Positions 5,510 to 12,454 of a DNA stretch of 32,122 nucleotides are shown piece by piece (the first letter of the stretch is position 1; the number at the start of each line of letters is the position of its first letter). The stretch covers positions 1-32,122 of the forward strand of contig JBAYJY010000036.1 of assembly GCA_041664945.1 (NCBI GenBank), in the 5' to 3' direction. The stretch comes from JBAYJY01 sp041664945. Lineage in GTDB: Bacteria; UBP15; UBA6099. The position numbers were made by a program, and so were the translations under genes. The notes beneath the pieces were generated by a model, which saw only the letters and a list, made by a program, of their open reading frames with translations, did not search any database and was not told the origin of the DNA.

Positions 5510-6148
5510 TTAGAGAATGCGCGGGGGGATTCTGCTGTGAGCGAGACAATGGTTTATGTCATGCTCGCGAAAAAAAGTATCTGCGTCAATCCCGGACGCC
5601 GCGAGTGCCTTTTTGATTGCGCGGAGATCGCAAAACTTTTGAGCGGATTCGTTAATGTTTTCCGGGGTCGGCGGTTTAATGCCGAGTTCGCCGGAGAGTT
5701 CGCCGATTTCGCGCGTCAGTGCATTTTCAGAATCGGACAGAAGAGTTCGCGCGTCAAGCATGGCATTCAAACGCTGGTCGCGATTCGCGCCCTCAAATTT
5801 CGCGGCTCCAGCAAGCGCAAGCCGGTCGGTGACGGTCTGAATAAGTTCGCGTGTCGCCGCGCCCAGCCGAGCAGACTTTGCCGAGCGGATTTCAGCTTGC
5901 CGCAAGTCGGCGAGTTCGGCGGATAGTTCGCCGTGTTTAGCTTTCATCGAAGCCAGCCGCGTTTCGGCGTCGGACAGAAGAGCGACAGCGTCTCGGTGAG
6001 TGTTGGCGGCTCGCGCGCTGTCATCGGCGGCGAGTGCTTCAAATTTCGTTTGCGTATCCATTTTGAGCAGCTCAATGCGGCTTTGCTGTTCGGCGATTCT
6101 TTCGTCAAGTATTTGAATTTCGCTCGTTAAATCTTGTTGCGTTTTCAT
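5510..6148 (-). CDS. Coiled-coil protein of unknown function
   Basis: A 212-residue protein. Residues 1-100 have strong coiled-coil character (for example SEIQILDERIAEQQSRIELL, then a Lys/Glu/Ala-rich stretch). A second helical region and a C-terminal segment ending in HCLAHSRIPPRIL follow. There is no signal peptide or TM segment. The start at ATG 6148 has AAAGGAA about 9 nt upstream and is preferred over an in-frame ATG at 6283 whose extra residues look non-coding. It lies in the leftward array between another 212-residue protein and bS21. I do not recognise the family; a structural or scaffold-like role, or a DNA-metabolism accessory role, are both possible. Confidence 0.7.
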   Translation of the reverse strand: MKTQQDLTSEIQILDERIAEQQSRIELLKMDTQTKFEALAADDSARAANTHRDAVALLSDAETRLASMKAKHGELSAELADLRQAEIRSAKSARLGAATRELIQTVTDRLALAGAAKFEGANRDQRLNAMLDARTLLSDSENALTREIGELSGELGIKPPTPENINESAQKFCDLRAIKKALAASGIDADTFFREHDINHCLAHSRIPPRIL

Positions 6149-6290
6149 GTTCGTTTGTTCCTTTCGTTGTCGCCCGTGGCAACATGGTTTTTTGAAAAAG
6201 TCCGGAGCGGTTTTGAGGCCGCCCCGGTTTAAAAGAAGGATGTGAAACCTATGGGTCGCGGGGGAGTGCCCGCAACATGACACCTAAAAA

Positions 6291-6929
6291 TTATTTTCCT
6301 GACATGCCCTCGAATAGCTTCGCGAAGTCGTCAAGATTGTGGTGTTTCGCGAGTTCCTTTTCGAGTTTTTTTATTGCAAGATTGCGCATCAGCATGTCGC
6401 GCTGAGTGATAAGGGATTCCGGTACCGCGCTTCCGCCTTGCCGGGAGACGGTAATATTGTGAATCGCCGTGTTGAGTTTTTGGGAAAGCTCCGCGATTTC
6501 CGCATTAATTTTAGTTAGCCGGTCGATGTTCTCCGTTTTGAGTTGCTGCTCAGCGTCCGGGTCCAAGTATCCATATTTTGAGAGCAACCCAGCCGCTTTC
6601 GCGTAGACGGCAGCGGCGGCGGGATTTGAGCCGGTCGCTTCGCAAAGCAGTGTGGCGGGGTCGGGGTCGGTTTCATCGTCAGCGGCAAGGTCCGAGCCTT
6701 TGCGAACGGCGTCGCACGCTTGCCTGTAACCGTCTGTTTTTGAAAAATCGAGTCCGTTCTTTTCGCAAAATTTCCGGGCGCGTAGTTCCTCAGCCGGTCC
6801 CCAATTTTCCCCGATTAGTGCCTCTTCTGCGAGCTGCTCAATTTGTTCATCGCTCCGGCCTGTTCGACCGTTTCCGGCGTACTGTGACATCAAGTGTTGC
6901 TTTCGTTTTTCTCGTTCTGAATTTTCCAT
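6291..6929 (-). CDS. Hypothetical protein with C-terminal coiled coil
   Basis: A 212-residue, acidic, Ala-rich protein. The N-terminal half contains SDEQIEQLAEEALIGENWG and RKFCEKNGLDF. The C-terminal half (about 130-205) is predicted helical and coiled-coil (INAEIAELSQKLNTAIHNI, MLMRNLAIKKLEKELAKH). AAGGAGA about 10 nt before the ATG supports the start. It shares its length with the next gene, but I see no clear sequence match. Family not recognised. It is probably part of the element's late or accessory operon. Confidence 0.68.
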   Translation of the reverse strand: MENSEREKRKQHLMSQYAGNGRTGRSDEQIEQLAEEALIGENWGPAEELRARKFCEKNGLDFSKTDGYRQACDAVRKGSDLAADDETDPDPATLLCEATGSNPAAAAVYAKAAGLLSKYGYLDPDAEQQLKTENIDRLTKINAEIAELSQKLNTAIHNITVSRQGGSAVPESLITQRDMLMRNLAIKKLEKELAKHHNLDDFAKLFEGMSGK

Positions 6930-7020
6930 TTCGTTAGTGTCTCCTTTGAGATAGTTTTGTGAGTCTTAAAATATACGTTGCGTTGCTATAAGCTCCTTTC
7001 ATAAATTGTATTGCTTATTG

Positions 7021-7956
7021 CTAATCCTCACCCATTGCGCTGGGGTCCGCTTCGAGTTCCCACGGGGCCGGAGCGTCTGCGGGATTGCTTCGCCCCTGAG
7101 CCGCGTCCTGAGCGCGCTGGAGATTGAGCCGGTCGGCAAGTGAAATTGCGTCACCGCCGAGATCGCGCCGCCCACGTTGTCGCGCTGCTGGGGTCAGGAG
7201 CAATTTATCGGTCAGGGCGACAATACGGTCCTCGGTTTTCGTGAGATGCTGATAGAGCCGCGCCGCCGTTGTCTTCACCGCGCACAAGCCGGACGTGAGA
7301 CCGCCGTTTGAAAGATTGAGAAGTCCAAAAATATAATCGCGCCGCGTAAGTTGTGCCGCGAGAGATTGCGCGACATGCCGGTCCGGTTCTCCGACTGCCG
7401 CCCGAATGCCGCGCAAGGCGCTCAGTTCGCTAAAATAAGTGTCTTGTAATGTCACCAATACCGTACATGGTTCGCCGGGGTCGGTCGGCTTCGTGATACA
7501 GTTGTCGAAGTTTTTAATGCAGGTTTGAGCCGAGCAACGTAAGAAGAACGTCGGGCCGGACGCGCCCGCTGATCGCAGTCCATGATTGAGTGCGGGCGGG
7601 GTCGCCTTATTCCGCGCCGTGAGCCGGGCCGCGTGTCCGGTCGGGTCTTTGAACTGCGATAGATTTTTCGTGCCGCCGTGGGCCTGCGCCTGTTCGCCGG
7701 TGTCCGGTGAGATCGCCGTTGCCGGGTCCGCCATGATCGGATGATCGCCGAGCGGGGCCGGGGCAATTGCTGGAGCCGAGCCGAGCGGGTCCGCCGAGAT
7801 AGTGCCGGGCGCCGGGGTCTGTGAGCCGGGGTCCACGGTTGCCGTTGTCGGTGAGCAGTTGCAAACGTGATCGACGTCGCTGCACTTGCAGCCGAGCGGG
7901 GTCGGGGTCGCGTCGGGAATAACTATTTTGTTTTTGTTGTCGTTCTGATCGTTCAT
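7021..7956 (-). CDS. Pro/Ala-rich protein with a cysteine cluster
   Basis: A 311-residue protein. Residues 1-95 are low-complexity, rich in Pro, Ala, Thr and Gly, with a Cys-containing patch (CKCSDVDHVCNC). From about 100 it becomes ordered: NHGLRSA, then a C-x4-C-x6-C-x10-C arrangement (CSAQTC, NCITKP, GEPC) that could bind zinc, followed by a helical region to about 250. The basic HGLxS start plus cysteine cluster recalls some phage terminase small subunits, which would suit a phage satellite, but the resemblance is too weak to name it. The ATG has AGAGGA at 7 nt. Its start is 3 nt after the stop codon of the upstream frame at 7960, suggesting coupling if that frame is translated. Confidence 0.65.
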   Translation of the reverse strand: MNDQNDNKNKIVIPDATPTPLGCKCSDVDHVCNCSPTTATVDPGSQTPAPGTISADPLGSAPAIAPAPLGDHPIMADPATAISPDTGEQAQAHGGTKNLSQFKDPTGHAARLTARNKATPPALNHGLRSAGASGPTFFLRCSAQTCIKNFDNCITKPTDPGEPCTVLVTLQDTYFSELSALRGIRAAVGEPDRHVAQSLAAQLTRRDYIFGLLNLSNGGLTSGLCAVKTTAARLYQHLTKTEDRIVALTDKLLLTPAARQRGRRDLGGDAISLADRLNLQRAQDAAQGRSNPADAPAPWELEADPSAMGED

Positions 7957-7959
7957 TGT

Positions 7960-8622
7960 CTATCCTCTTAATTCTTTGTTGTGGGCCGCGACGTTTACCG
8001 TATTAAGCGATAACAGCGTTGGGGCCGTGAGATATTCGCGTGAGCAGTCCGGGCCGCTTATCACGAACATTGCGACCGGCAAGCCGGGAAGCTCGCGCGC
8101 GGGCGCGTACCGCCTGTTTTTATTTGTGGTTCTAATTTGTTGGACGTTTATAGCACACTCGCCGCCCGTTATATTAAATCGCGATCTATTCACGCGCCTT
8201 TTTTGCGCTCTAACAATGCGCTGGTTTATGTGTTTATATTCGCGGCGATTCGTAATGATACGCTCTGTTGTGGGGGTCGGCGTGTATAGAGACCTTGCGC
8301 CGGTATTTCTATACTTATATTCCACGATCTTATTTTCTCTTATCGTGTGTCGATTCCGTTTGACTGTTTTTTCTTTTAGCATTTGAGAATTAGGAAAAAG
8401 GTTTGCAAGGGTCATGTCCTGAGCATTTCGTTTTTTGAAATGTCGGGACAATCTACTTAAAGATATTCTTAAAGCTTTAAATCTTCCTGCATTAAATCTA
8501 CTTACAGTGACAGGGGTAGGTGACAGAATTTTAATACCCGAATGACAGAATTTTAAGTTTGCATGACAGGGGTAGGTGACAAAGATAGGTGACAGGGGTA
8601 GGTGACAAATTTTTAAGTTCAT
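7960..8622 (-). CDS. Basic ORF overlapping the putative replication origin
   Basis: A 220-codon frame whose ATG overlaps the stop of the replication initiator (TAATG) and whose TAG lies 3 nt before the next start. This layout argues for translation. However, residues 1-45 are simply the translated iterons (repeated SP/VT/CH patterns), and the rest is very Arg/Asn/Thr-rich with few acidic residues. A true start may lie further in, for example at 8415 or nearby. The C-terminal third (RELPGLPVAMFVISGPDC onward) looks most protein-like. The opposite strand has a hydrophobic frame (7976-8386) that I take for a shadow. Confidence 0.38.
   Translation of the reverse strand: MNLKICHLPLSPIFVTYPCHANLKFCHSGIKILSPTPVTVSRFNAGRFKALRISLSRLSRHFKKRNAQDMTLANLFPNSQMLKEKTVKRNRHTIRENKIVEYKYRNTGARSLYTPTPTTERIITNRREYKHINQRIVRAQKRRVNRSRFNITGGECAINVQQIRTTNKNRRYAPARELPGLPVAMFVISGPDCSREYLTAPTLLSLNTVNVAAHNKELRG
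8453..8607. other. Putative origin: iterons plus AT-rich segment
   Basis: Three perfect copies of the 18-mer TGACAGGGGTAGGTGACA occur at 8508-8525, 8564-8581 and 8590-8607. Counting TGACA boxes alone gives starts at 8508, 8521, 8543, 8564, 8577, 8590 and 8603, with steps of 13, 22, 21, 13, 13 and 13 bp. Three boxes continue as TGACAGAATTTTA or TGACAAATTTTTAAG (8521, 8543, 8603). To the left lies an AT-rich stretch (8453-8505) with repeated CTTAAAG-type motifs, suitable as a melting region. The array begins just beyond the end of the replication initiator gene, which is typical of iteron origins. Confidence 0.75.
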
Positions 8623-9728
8623 TATGATTGCCCCCGTCGCTCACGATTCTGTTTATTGAGATAGTTATTGATCGCTTGCCCTGCCCCGCCCTTATTCAGC
8701 CGTCGTAGCGTTTTGGGGTCCGCAACCTGTAAGCGGGCAAGCGTTTCAAGATCGCCCTTAATATCGCAATTGGGATATGCCTCAGACCATCGGGCGATAT
8801 GATATTGCGTGACATTCAGGAACACGCCATTCGCTTGATCGAATGTTATCGGTACAGTTTTGATCTTTTTCAGCGCGGTTATTAGTTCGGGTTCTTTTCT
8901 TGTCGGTTTGGAAGTTTCGTAAATCGAATAATTGTCACGCCGTAAATCTGAAATGCCGCCCGGCCTATTCAAAACGTCGGGTTTCCAATACCAGCCGGGA
9001 CCGTCTTTATCGTAACAATAAATGTCCTCTTCACATGAAAAAATACAATTTCCCCCACTGGTTACATGAAGCAATTGTTTAACCGCGATTTTCACAGTCG
9101 GCCACGATAGACCGCTTATTTCGCATAGTTCTGTAATGGTGATCTCTGTCGCATAGTGAGTAAGCGCCTCAGTCGCCTTCTGTTCGCCGTCGCGCAAGGC
9201 TTGCCATAAAACAGACTCATCCTCACCCAGTTTTTCGGCGAGTAATTTCATGTCATATATCGGCTTTTGATATGCTCGCAAAACCAAATAAATGATTTTT
9301 GCGGGAATGGGTAAAACCGTAATTATTCCGGCGAATAGTTCATGCTTATAGAGATTAAAATATTTGTTTATATCCTCTTTGCAGACCTTGAGTAATTCAG
9401 CCGTAATCGTGTACACGTTCACGGAATTTTGTTTTCCCTTGCTTTGCTCCGAGCGCAAAACTTCAAGAAGTCCTGCCGTCTTAAGTTCTTTGACAGCGCG
9501 GATTATGCTGCGTTCGGAAATAACGCCGATGTACGCCGCAATCGTGGGAATGGACGGGAATGCTTTTCCGCTTTCATCGGCGAATAGGCAAATAATAATG
9601 AAAACTGTTTTCGCCGTGGGAGATACGTTTTTGAATCTTTCATCCTGCAAAAGGCGCTGGGTTATGGAAATGAACTTGCCGCCCGACGCCGCTTCCTTTT
9701 CCTTTGAAAAATAGATTCGATTATTCAT
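8622..9728 (-). CDS. Replication initiator with winged-helix domains
   Basis: A 368-residue protein. Residues about 18-115 form an HTH_36-type winged helix seen in plasmid and phage replication proteins: FISITQRLLQDERFKNVSP, TAKTVFIIICLFADESGKAF, PSIPTIAAYIGVISERSII and a wing ending VNVYTI. A second HTH-like segment is near residues 195-225 (ITITELCEISGLSWPTVKIA). The C-terminal part is polar and basic. Iterons start directly downstream, so it probably binds them to start replication of the excised element. It follows the excisionase gene by 9 bp, suggesting coordinated excision and replication. No primase or helicase motif is evident, so host enzymes would be required. Confidence 0.8.
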   Translation of the reverse strand: MNNRIYFSKEKEAASGGKFISITQRLLQDERFKNVSPTAKTVFIIICLFADESGKAFPSIPTIAAYIGVISERSIIRAVKELKTAGLLEVLRSEQSKGKQNSVNVYTITAELLKVCKEDINKYFNLYKHELFAGIITVLPIPAKIIYLVLRAYQKPIYDMKLLAEKLGEDESVLWQALRDGEQKATEALTHYATEITITELCEISGLSWPTVKIAVKQLLHVTSGGNCIFSCEEDIYCYDKDGPGWYWKPDVLNRPGGISDLRRDNYSIYETSKPTRKEPELITALKKIKTVPITFDQANGVFLNVTQYHIARWSEAYPNCDIKGDLETLARLQVADPKTLRRLNKGGAGQAINNYLNKQNRERRGQS

Positions 9729-9737
9729 TCGCCCGGC

Positions 9738-9947
9738 TCAATCCCTGATTTTCGTTTGATTTTGTTCAATGAAATTGTCCAGCTCCAACCGGTCATATCG
9801 GACTAAATGACCAATGCGGACAAGCGGAAGGTATTTTTTCATACTGGCCCACATACGGAGCGTGTTCGCGGAGACAGAGAGATATTTCGCAGCTTCGGCG
9901 GTGTTCAGTAGTCGCGCCGGAGCCGTTTGTCGCTCAGAATCGCGCAT
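9738..9947 (-). CDS. xis: Excisionase-like HTH protein 1
   Basis: A 69-residue MerR-like (HTH_17) protein. The hallmark pattern is LLNTAEAAKYLSVSANTLR, then W, then a basic stretch with VRIGHLVRYDRLELDNFIE. Such small proteins are recombination directionality factors that bind attachment sites and bias the integrase to excision. It overlaps the preceding small HTH gene by 14 bp and lies 9 bp before the replication initiator. It is paralogous to the protein at 11733-11942. The ATG has only a weak AGAAAG upstream, fitting translational coupling. Confidence 0.82.
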   Translation of the reverse strand: MRDSERQTAPARLLNTAEAAKYLSVSANTLRMWASMKKYLPLVRIGHLVRYDRLELDNFIEQNQTKIRD

Positions 9948-10134
9948 TGTTTTTTTCTTTCTGGCTTAACCGAGCAATCGCCTTTCGTATCTTTGAGGTT
10001 TCGCCCGGTTTAAAGCGTCGGCGATTATTGAGTTTCTCAGAGATGCGATTGTTTGCCATGCCGCAACATTCCGCAACATCGGATACTTTCAATCCCGCTG
10101 CGTAGATTTCGCCTTTTAAGATATTTCCGTTCAT
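9934..10134 (-). CDS. Small Cro/phage-repressor-like HTH protein
   Basis: A 66-residue protein with a helix-turn-helix pattern (LKGEIYAAGLKVSDVAECCG, then ANNRISEKLNNRRRFKPGE), similar to small XRE/Cro-type regulators. GGGAGGGG just before the ATG is a strong ribosome binding site. It is the first gene of a tight leftward unit (this gene, excisionase, replication initiator), so it probably autoregulates excision and replication. A 16-bp perfect-arm palindrome at 10166-10181 lies 32 nt upstream and is a plausible operator. Confidence 0.72.
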   Translation of the reverse strand: MNGNILKGEIYAAGLKVSDVAECCGMANNRISEKLNNRRRFKPGETSKIRKAIARLSQKEKNNARF

Positions 10135-10165
10135 AATCCCCTCCCTTTTTTGCTTCTGCTATCAT

Positions 10166-10181
10166 TTTCCACTCGTGGAAA
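10166..10181. promoter_or_regulatory. Operator-like palindrome before the Cro-like gene
   Basis: TTTCCACTCGTGGAAA has perfect 7-bp arms around a 2-bp centre. On the minus strand, TTGAAA lies just upstream at -35-like distance, so the palindrome would occupy the promoter spacer, a common repressor position. The -10 box is poor, so the promoter itself is uncertain. Confidence 0.5.
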
Positions 10182-10332
10182 TACTTTTCAAGATGTCGGA
10201 AGTTTATACACGCTAAAATTACCCTGCAAAATGTAAATAATCGGCGGGTGATAATTAAAAAGCAGTCTATGAAATTATTATTTTGAAATGTAAAGCGTAT
10301 TTATTCCAATTTTATCAGTAATCGCTATAAAA

Positions 10333-11124
10333 CTACTTGAATGACAGGCCGAGTTTTTTAATATAATTCTTTCTTTTCGTTATGGTTACACGGCTTATTT
10401 TCGTAACCTTTTGGATTTCATTATCGGTAAATTTATTACGCTTCAGGAGATAAATAGCCCGGTCTATTGTATCTAATATATCCTCATTGAGCCTGTCCTT
10501 AAAAAGATCGGGAAGATAGCCATTGGGATTGAGATAGACTCCAGCCTCAAACGTCTTTTTATTTATGTCTGAAAGCATATTGTCTGTTTGTGTATCAAGT
10601 TGTTTTAGTTTATCTTCATCTATCTCTCCGCCTTGCTCCTTCTTGTTTCTCAGTCTGTTCAATTCATCGAGTGCGCTATAGTAAACCGGCGATATATTGT
10701 ATGCTTTATCCATTGTTCTTTTAATTGCTGTTTCCCAGTTGACGTGTGATTTTTTGCGCTCTTCTATAACATTCAATAGGAAGTTTAATTGAACTTCATC
10801 ATAATAGCGTTTTCCGTGAATCCAACCAACCCAAAACTTACTAACATTTTCGCTGAGATATCTAAGCCGGTCTTTAGATATTCTGAGAATCTTTGCTGCC
10901 ATTTCAGGCGTATAGTGTGTTTTTCGCAGGAATGTTTGATATTCTTCATAGCATCTTCTTTCTTCTTCTTGCGCTGAAATGATTTCCGGAGTTAGTCTAT
11001 TGCCCCTATGTTTTTTATCGCTGGCCTTAACCGCTTTTTCTTTATTTGAGACAGCACTATAAAATGACTGAGCCAATATAGCTTTTTCATCCGTTGCTAT
11101 TTTATCTCTAATATCTTTTTTCAT
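10333..11124 (-). CDS. Protein with two predicted HTH segments
   Basis: A 263-residue, Lys/Arg-rich protein. Residues about 70-122 resemble a MerR-type HTH (YTPEMAAKILRISKDRLRYL, then GKRYYDEVQLNFLL). The C-terminal 45 residues contain another HTH-like unit (FTDNEIQKVTKISRVTITKRK). The middle is helical and charged. It follows the HEXXH protein by 12 bp, with GAGG in the overlap region, so the two form an operon. A DNA-binding regulator of the element is likely. AT-rich codon use compared with the rest of the element suggests a separate origin. Family not recognised. Confidence 0.65.
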   Translation of the reverse strand: MKKDIRDKIATDEKAILAQSFYSAVSNKEKAVKASDKKHRGNRLTPEIISAQEEERRCYEEYQTFLRKTHYTPEMAAKILRISKDRLRYLSENVSKFWVGWIHGKRYYDEVQLNFLLNVIEERKKSHVNWETAIKRTMDKAYNISPVYYSALDELNRLRNKKEQGGEIDEDKLKQLDTQTDNMLSDINKKTFEAGVYLNPNGYLPDLFKDRLNEDILDTIDRAIYLLKRNKFTDNEIQKVTKISRVTITKRKNYIKKLGLSFK

Positions 11125-11136
11125 TCTCGCCCGACC

Positions 11137-11646
11137 TCACTGTATCTTATCACTGTTCTGTTTATCATGGTACTGCTCAAACGCTATATATTCAGCCTCA
11201 AACCCCCATTCTCTTGCTCTCGAATCGGTATTATATTCATCCTCATCAACTTCATGGCCATAAATCGTATATGTGTCATTACCATCGGGTTCATCGAAGC
11301 TATGTGCAATTTCGTGGGCCACAATATAAAGCAGTGCTGGTTGGGGAAGTTTTTTCGATAACGGGTAAAATAGTATCTTAACAACTTCTTCTGGATAGTG
11401 TGTACAGGTTGCATAGACACTTTCACCTATTACAACGAATTCGTATTTTCCCCATTTTGAAAAAAGCCAATTCAATATATCGGCAGGTACTCTTATAAGA
11501 AACTCTTGAATAGCATCAGAGAGCCGCGATTTAAAATCATCCTTCTGCCTGTCACCAAAAGGAAAAAAGTCCTCGTTTACCATTTTCATCATCCAGTCAA
11601 CAAGGTTGACTCTTGCATTTTCCTGATCTGTCTGGTCTGATTTCAT
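11137..11646 (-). CDS. HEXXH zinc-metallopeptidase-like protein
   Basis: A 169-residue protein. The motif IVAHEIAHSFDE (His111, Glu112, His115) is the zinc-binding and catalytic signature of gluzincin-like peptidases. Acidic residues downstream (GFEAEYIAFE, about 148-157) could supply the third ligand. The start at 11646 is chosen because AGAGGA lies 8 nt upstream; the earlier ATG at 11667 has none. There is no signal peptide, so it is cytoplasmic. HEXXH proteins beside DNA-binding proteins in mobile elements can be ImmA-type anti-repressors that cleave a repressor. The neighbouring two-HTH protein would be the natural substrate here, but this is inference; length and sequence are not clearly ImmA. 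Confidence 0.7.
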   Translation of the reverse strand: MKSDQTDQENARVNLVDWMMKMVNEDFFPFGDRQKDDFKSRLSDAIQEFLIRVPADILNWLFSKWGKYEFVVIGESVYATCTHYPEEVVKILFYPLSKKLPQPALLYIVAHEIAHSFDEPDGNDTYTIYGHEVDEDEYNTDSRAREWGFEAEYIAFEQYHDKQNSDKIQ

Positions 11647-11732
11647 GTGATTAATCCTCTTTTGCATTCAAGATTATTCCGGTCAGGGGCAAAAGCCACT
11701 TTCCCATTCCATTGTAACATTCCGCCGCGCCC

Positions 11733-11942
11733 TTACAACATAGACACGGCGTTTTCCTTGATATATTTATCCAGTTCAAACCGATCATATCTAACGGCGC
11801 GCCCGACCTTCACAAATGGAACGTGTTTTCGCATTGAACACCACACGCGAAGCGTTCCGGGCGATATTCCGAGATAGGTCGCGGCCTGTTCTGTGTTCAT
11901 CAAGCGCTGTTCTCCTGACATTGTTCGCACGGTCGTCTTCAT
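11733..11942 (-). CDS. xis: Excisionase-like HTH protein 2
   Basis: A 69-residue HTH_17 protein: LMNTEQAATYLGISPGTLR, W, then VKVGRAVRYDRFELDKYI. It aligns along its whole length with the protein at 9738-9947, so the element encodes two excisionase paralogues of equal length. It is the last gene before attR, with its start about 140 bp from the repeat. A GGGGGA sequence 4 nt before the ATG may serve as ribosome binding site. One paralogue may be the directionality factor and the other a regulator, or they may act on different att arms. Confidence 0.8.
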   Translation of the reverse strand: MKTTVRTMSGEQRLMNTEQAATYLGISPGTLRVWCSMRKHVPFVKVGRAVRYDRFELDKYIKENAVSML

Positions 11943-12079
11943 CGTATCCCCCGATCATTTTTAATGTGCTTTAATTGTACCCACTCATGCCGATATAGTC
12001 ACAAACGATTATAACCCCTCACAACAAAAAGCCTTTTGCTTGCTAAAATAACGCCATAAACACAGGGGTTTTATGAGTC

Positions 12080-12124
12080 TTCGTAATGCGCAGGTCGTCC
12101 GTTCGAATCGGATCGTTGGCTCTT
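12080..12124 (+). repeat. attR core: 45-bp direct repeat, copy 2 (displaced tRNA-Thr 3' half)
   Basis: This is an exact copy of 3024-3068 and carries the anticodon loop through the tRNA 3' end plus 3 nt. It lacks the 5' half of the tRNA, so it is not a functional gene. It marks the right end of element 2 and the return to chromosome. Confidence 0.93.
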
Positions 12125-12454
12125 ACTGAACAACAACCAACACAACCAATGCATGCGCGCGCCTTCCGCCGCGCATCTAATCCACTCTGAATCATTGTTT
12201 CCTAATCCAAATGGCTGATTCGGATTAATTATTATATTGTGTTTCATATTAAGGAATTATGGGAAATAACTGCAAGTAACGGGCATTCCGGACGCGTTAA
12301 TATCAGTTCGCTGCCGGGCCGCAAATAAATGAATACAACAACAGTCCAGACCATGAAGATCTTCCCGAAACTCGCATTTCAGGCAGAACTCCATGTTGGG
12401 CTCATGATGATTTTTAACGCATAGTTCAAAGCATTAAACAAATGGTGAATCAAT
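12125..12454. other. Intergenic region after attR
   Basis: About 330 bp with no supported gene. It begins with GC-rich, GCGCGC-containing sequence and becomes AT-rich near 12200-12260. The promoter of the response regulator probably lies here, but no convincing -35/-10 pair stands out. Confidence 0.5.

Larger units (their letters stand above)
3024..12079. mobile_element. 9056-bp integrative element in tRNA-Thr (element 2)
   Basis: The element lies between 45-bp direct repeats of the tRNA 3' half and carries integrase 2 next to the intact tRNA. Most of its genes form a long leftward array: HEXXH protein, two-HTH protein, Cro-like protein, excisionase, replication initiator, origin, four proteins of unknown function, bS21. 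At the integrase end are the rightward RHH and membrane-protein genes. A second excisionase-like gene sits next to attR. I see no relaxase, type IV secretion, portal, capsid or tail gene. Integrase, excisionase, replication initiator and iterons in about 9 kb fit a phage satellite or a replicating integrative plasmid. Assignment to a known family needs a database search. Confidence 0.9.

Noticed and set aside
7976..8386. Hydrophobic 136-codon plus-strand frame
   Set aside because: It lies opposite an Arg/Asn/Thr-rich minus-strand frame, which produces Leu/Val/Phe-rich shadows; no ribosome binding site, and all neighbours run leftward.
8508..8607. CRISPR-like array
   Set aside because: Three 18-bp repeats with very short, unequal gaps and no cas genes; iterons beside an initiator explain them better.
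12080..12124. Second tRNA-Thr gene
   Set aside because: Only the anticodon loop to 3' end is present; there is no acceptor 5' strand, D-arm or 5' anticodon-stem strand, so it is an att remnant.
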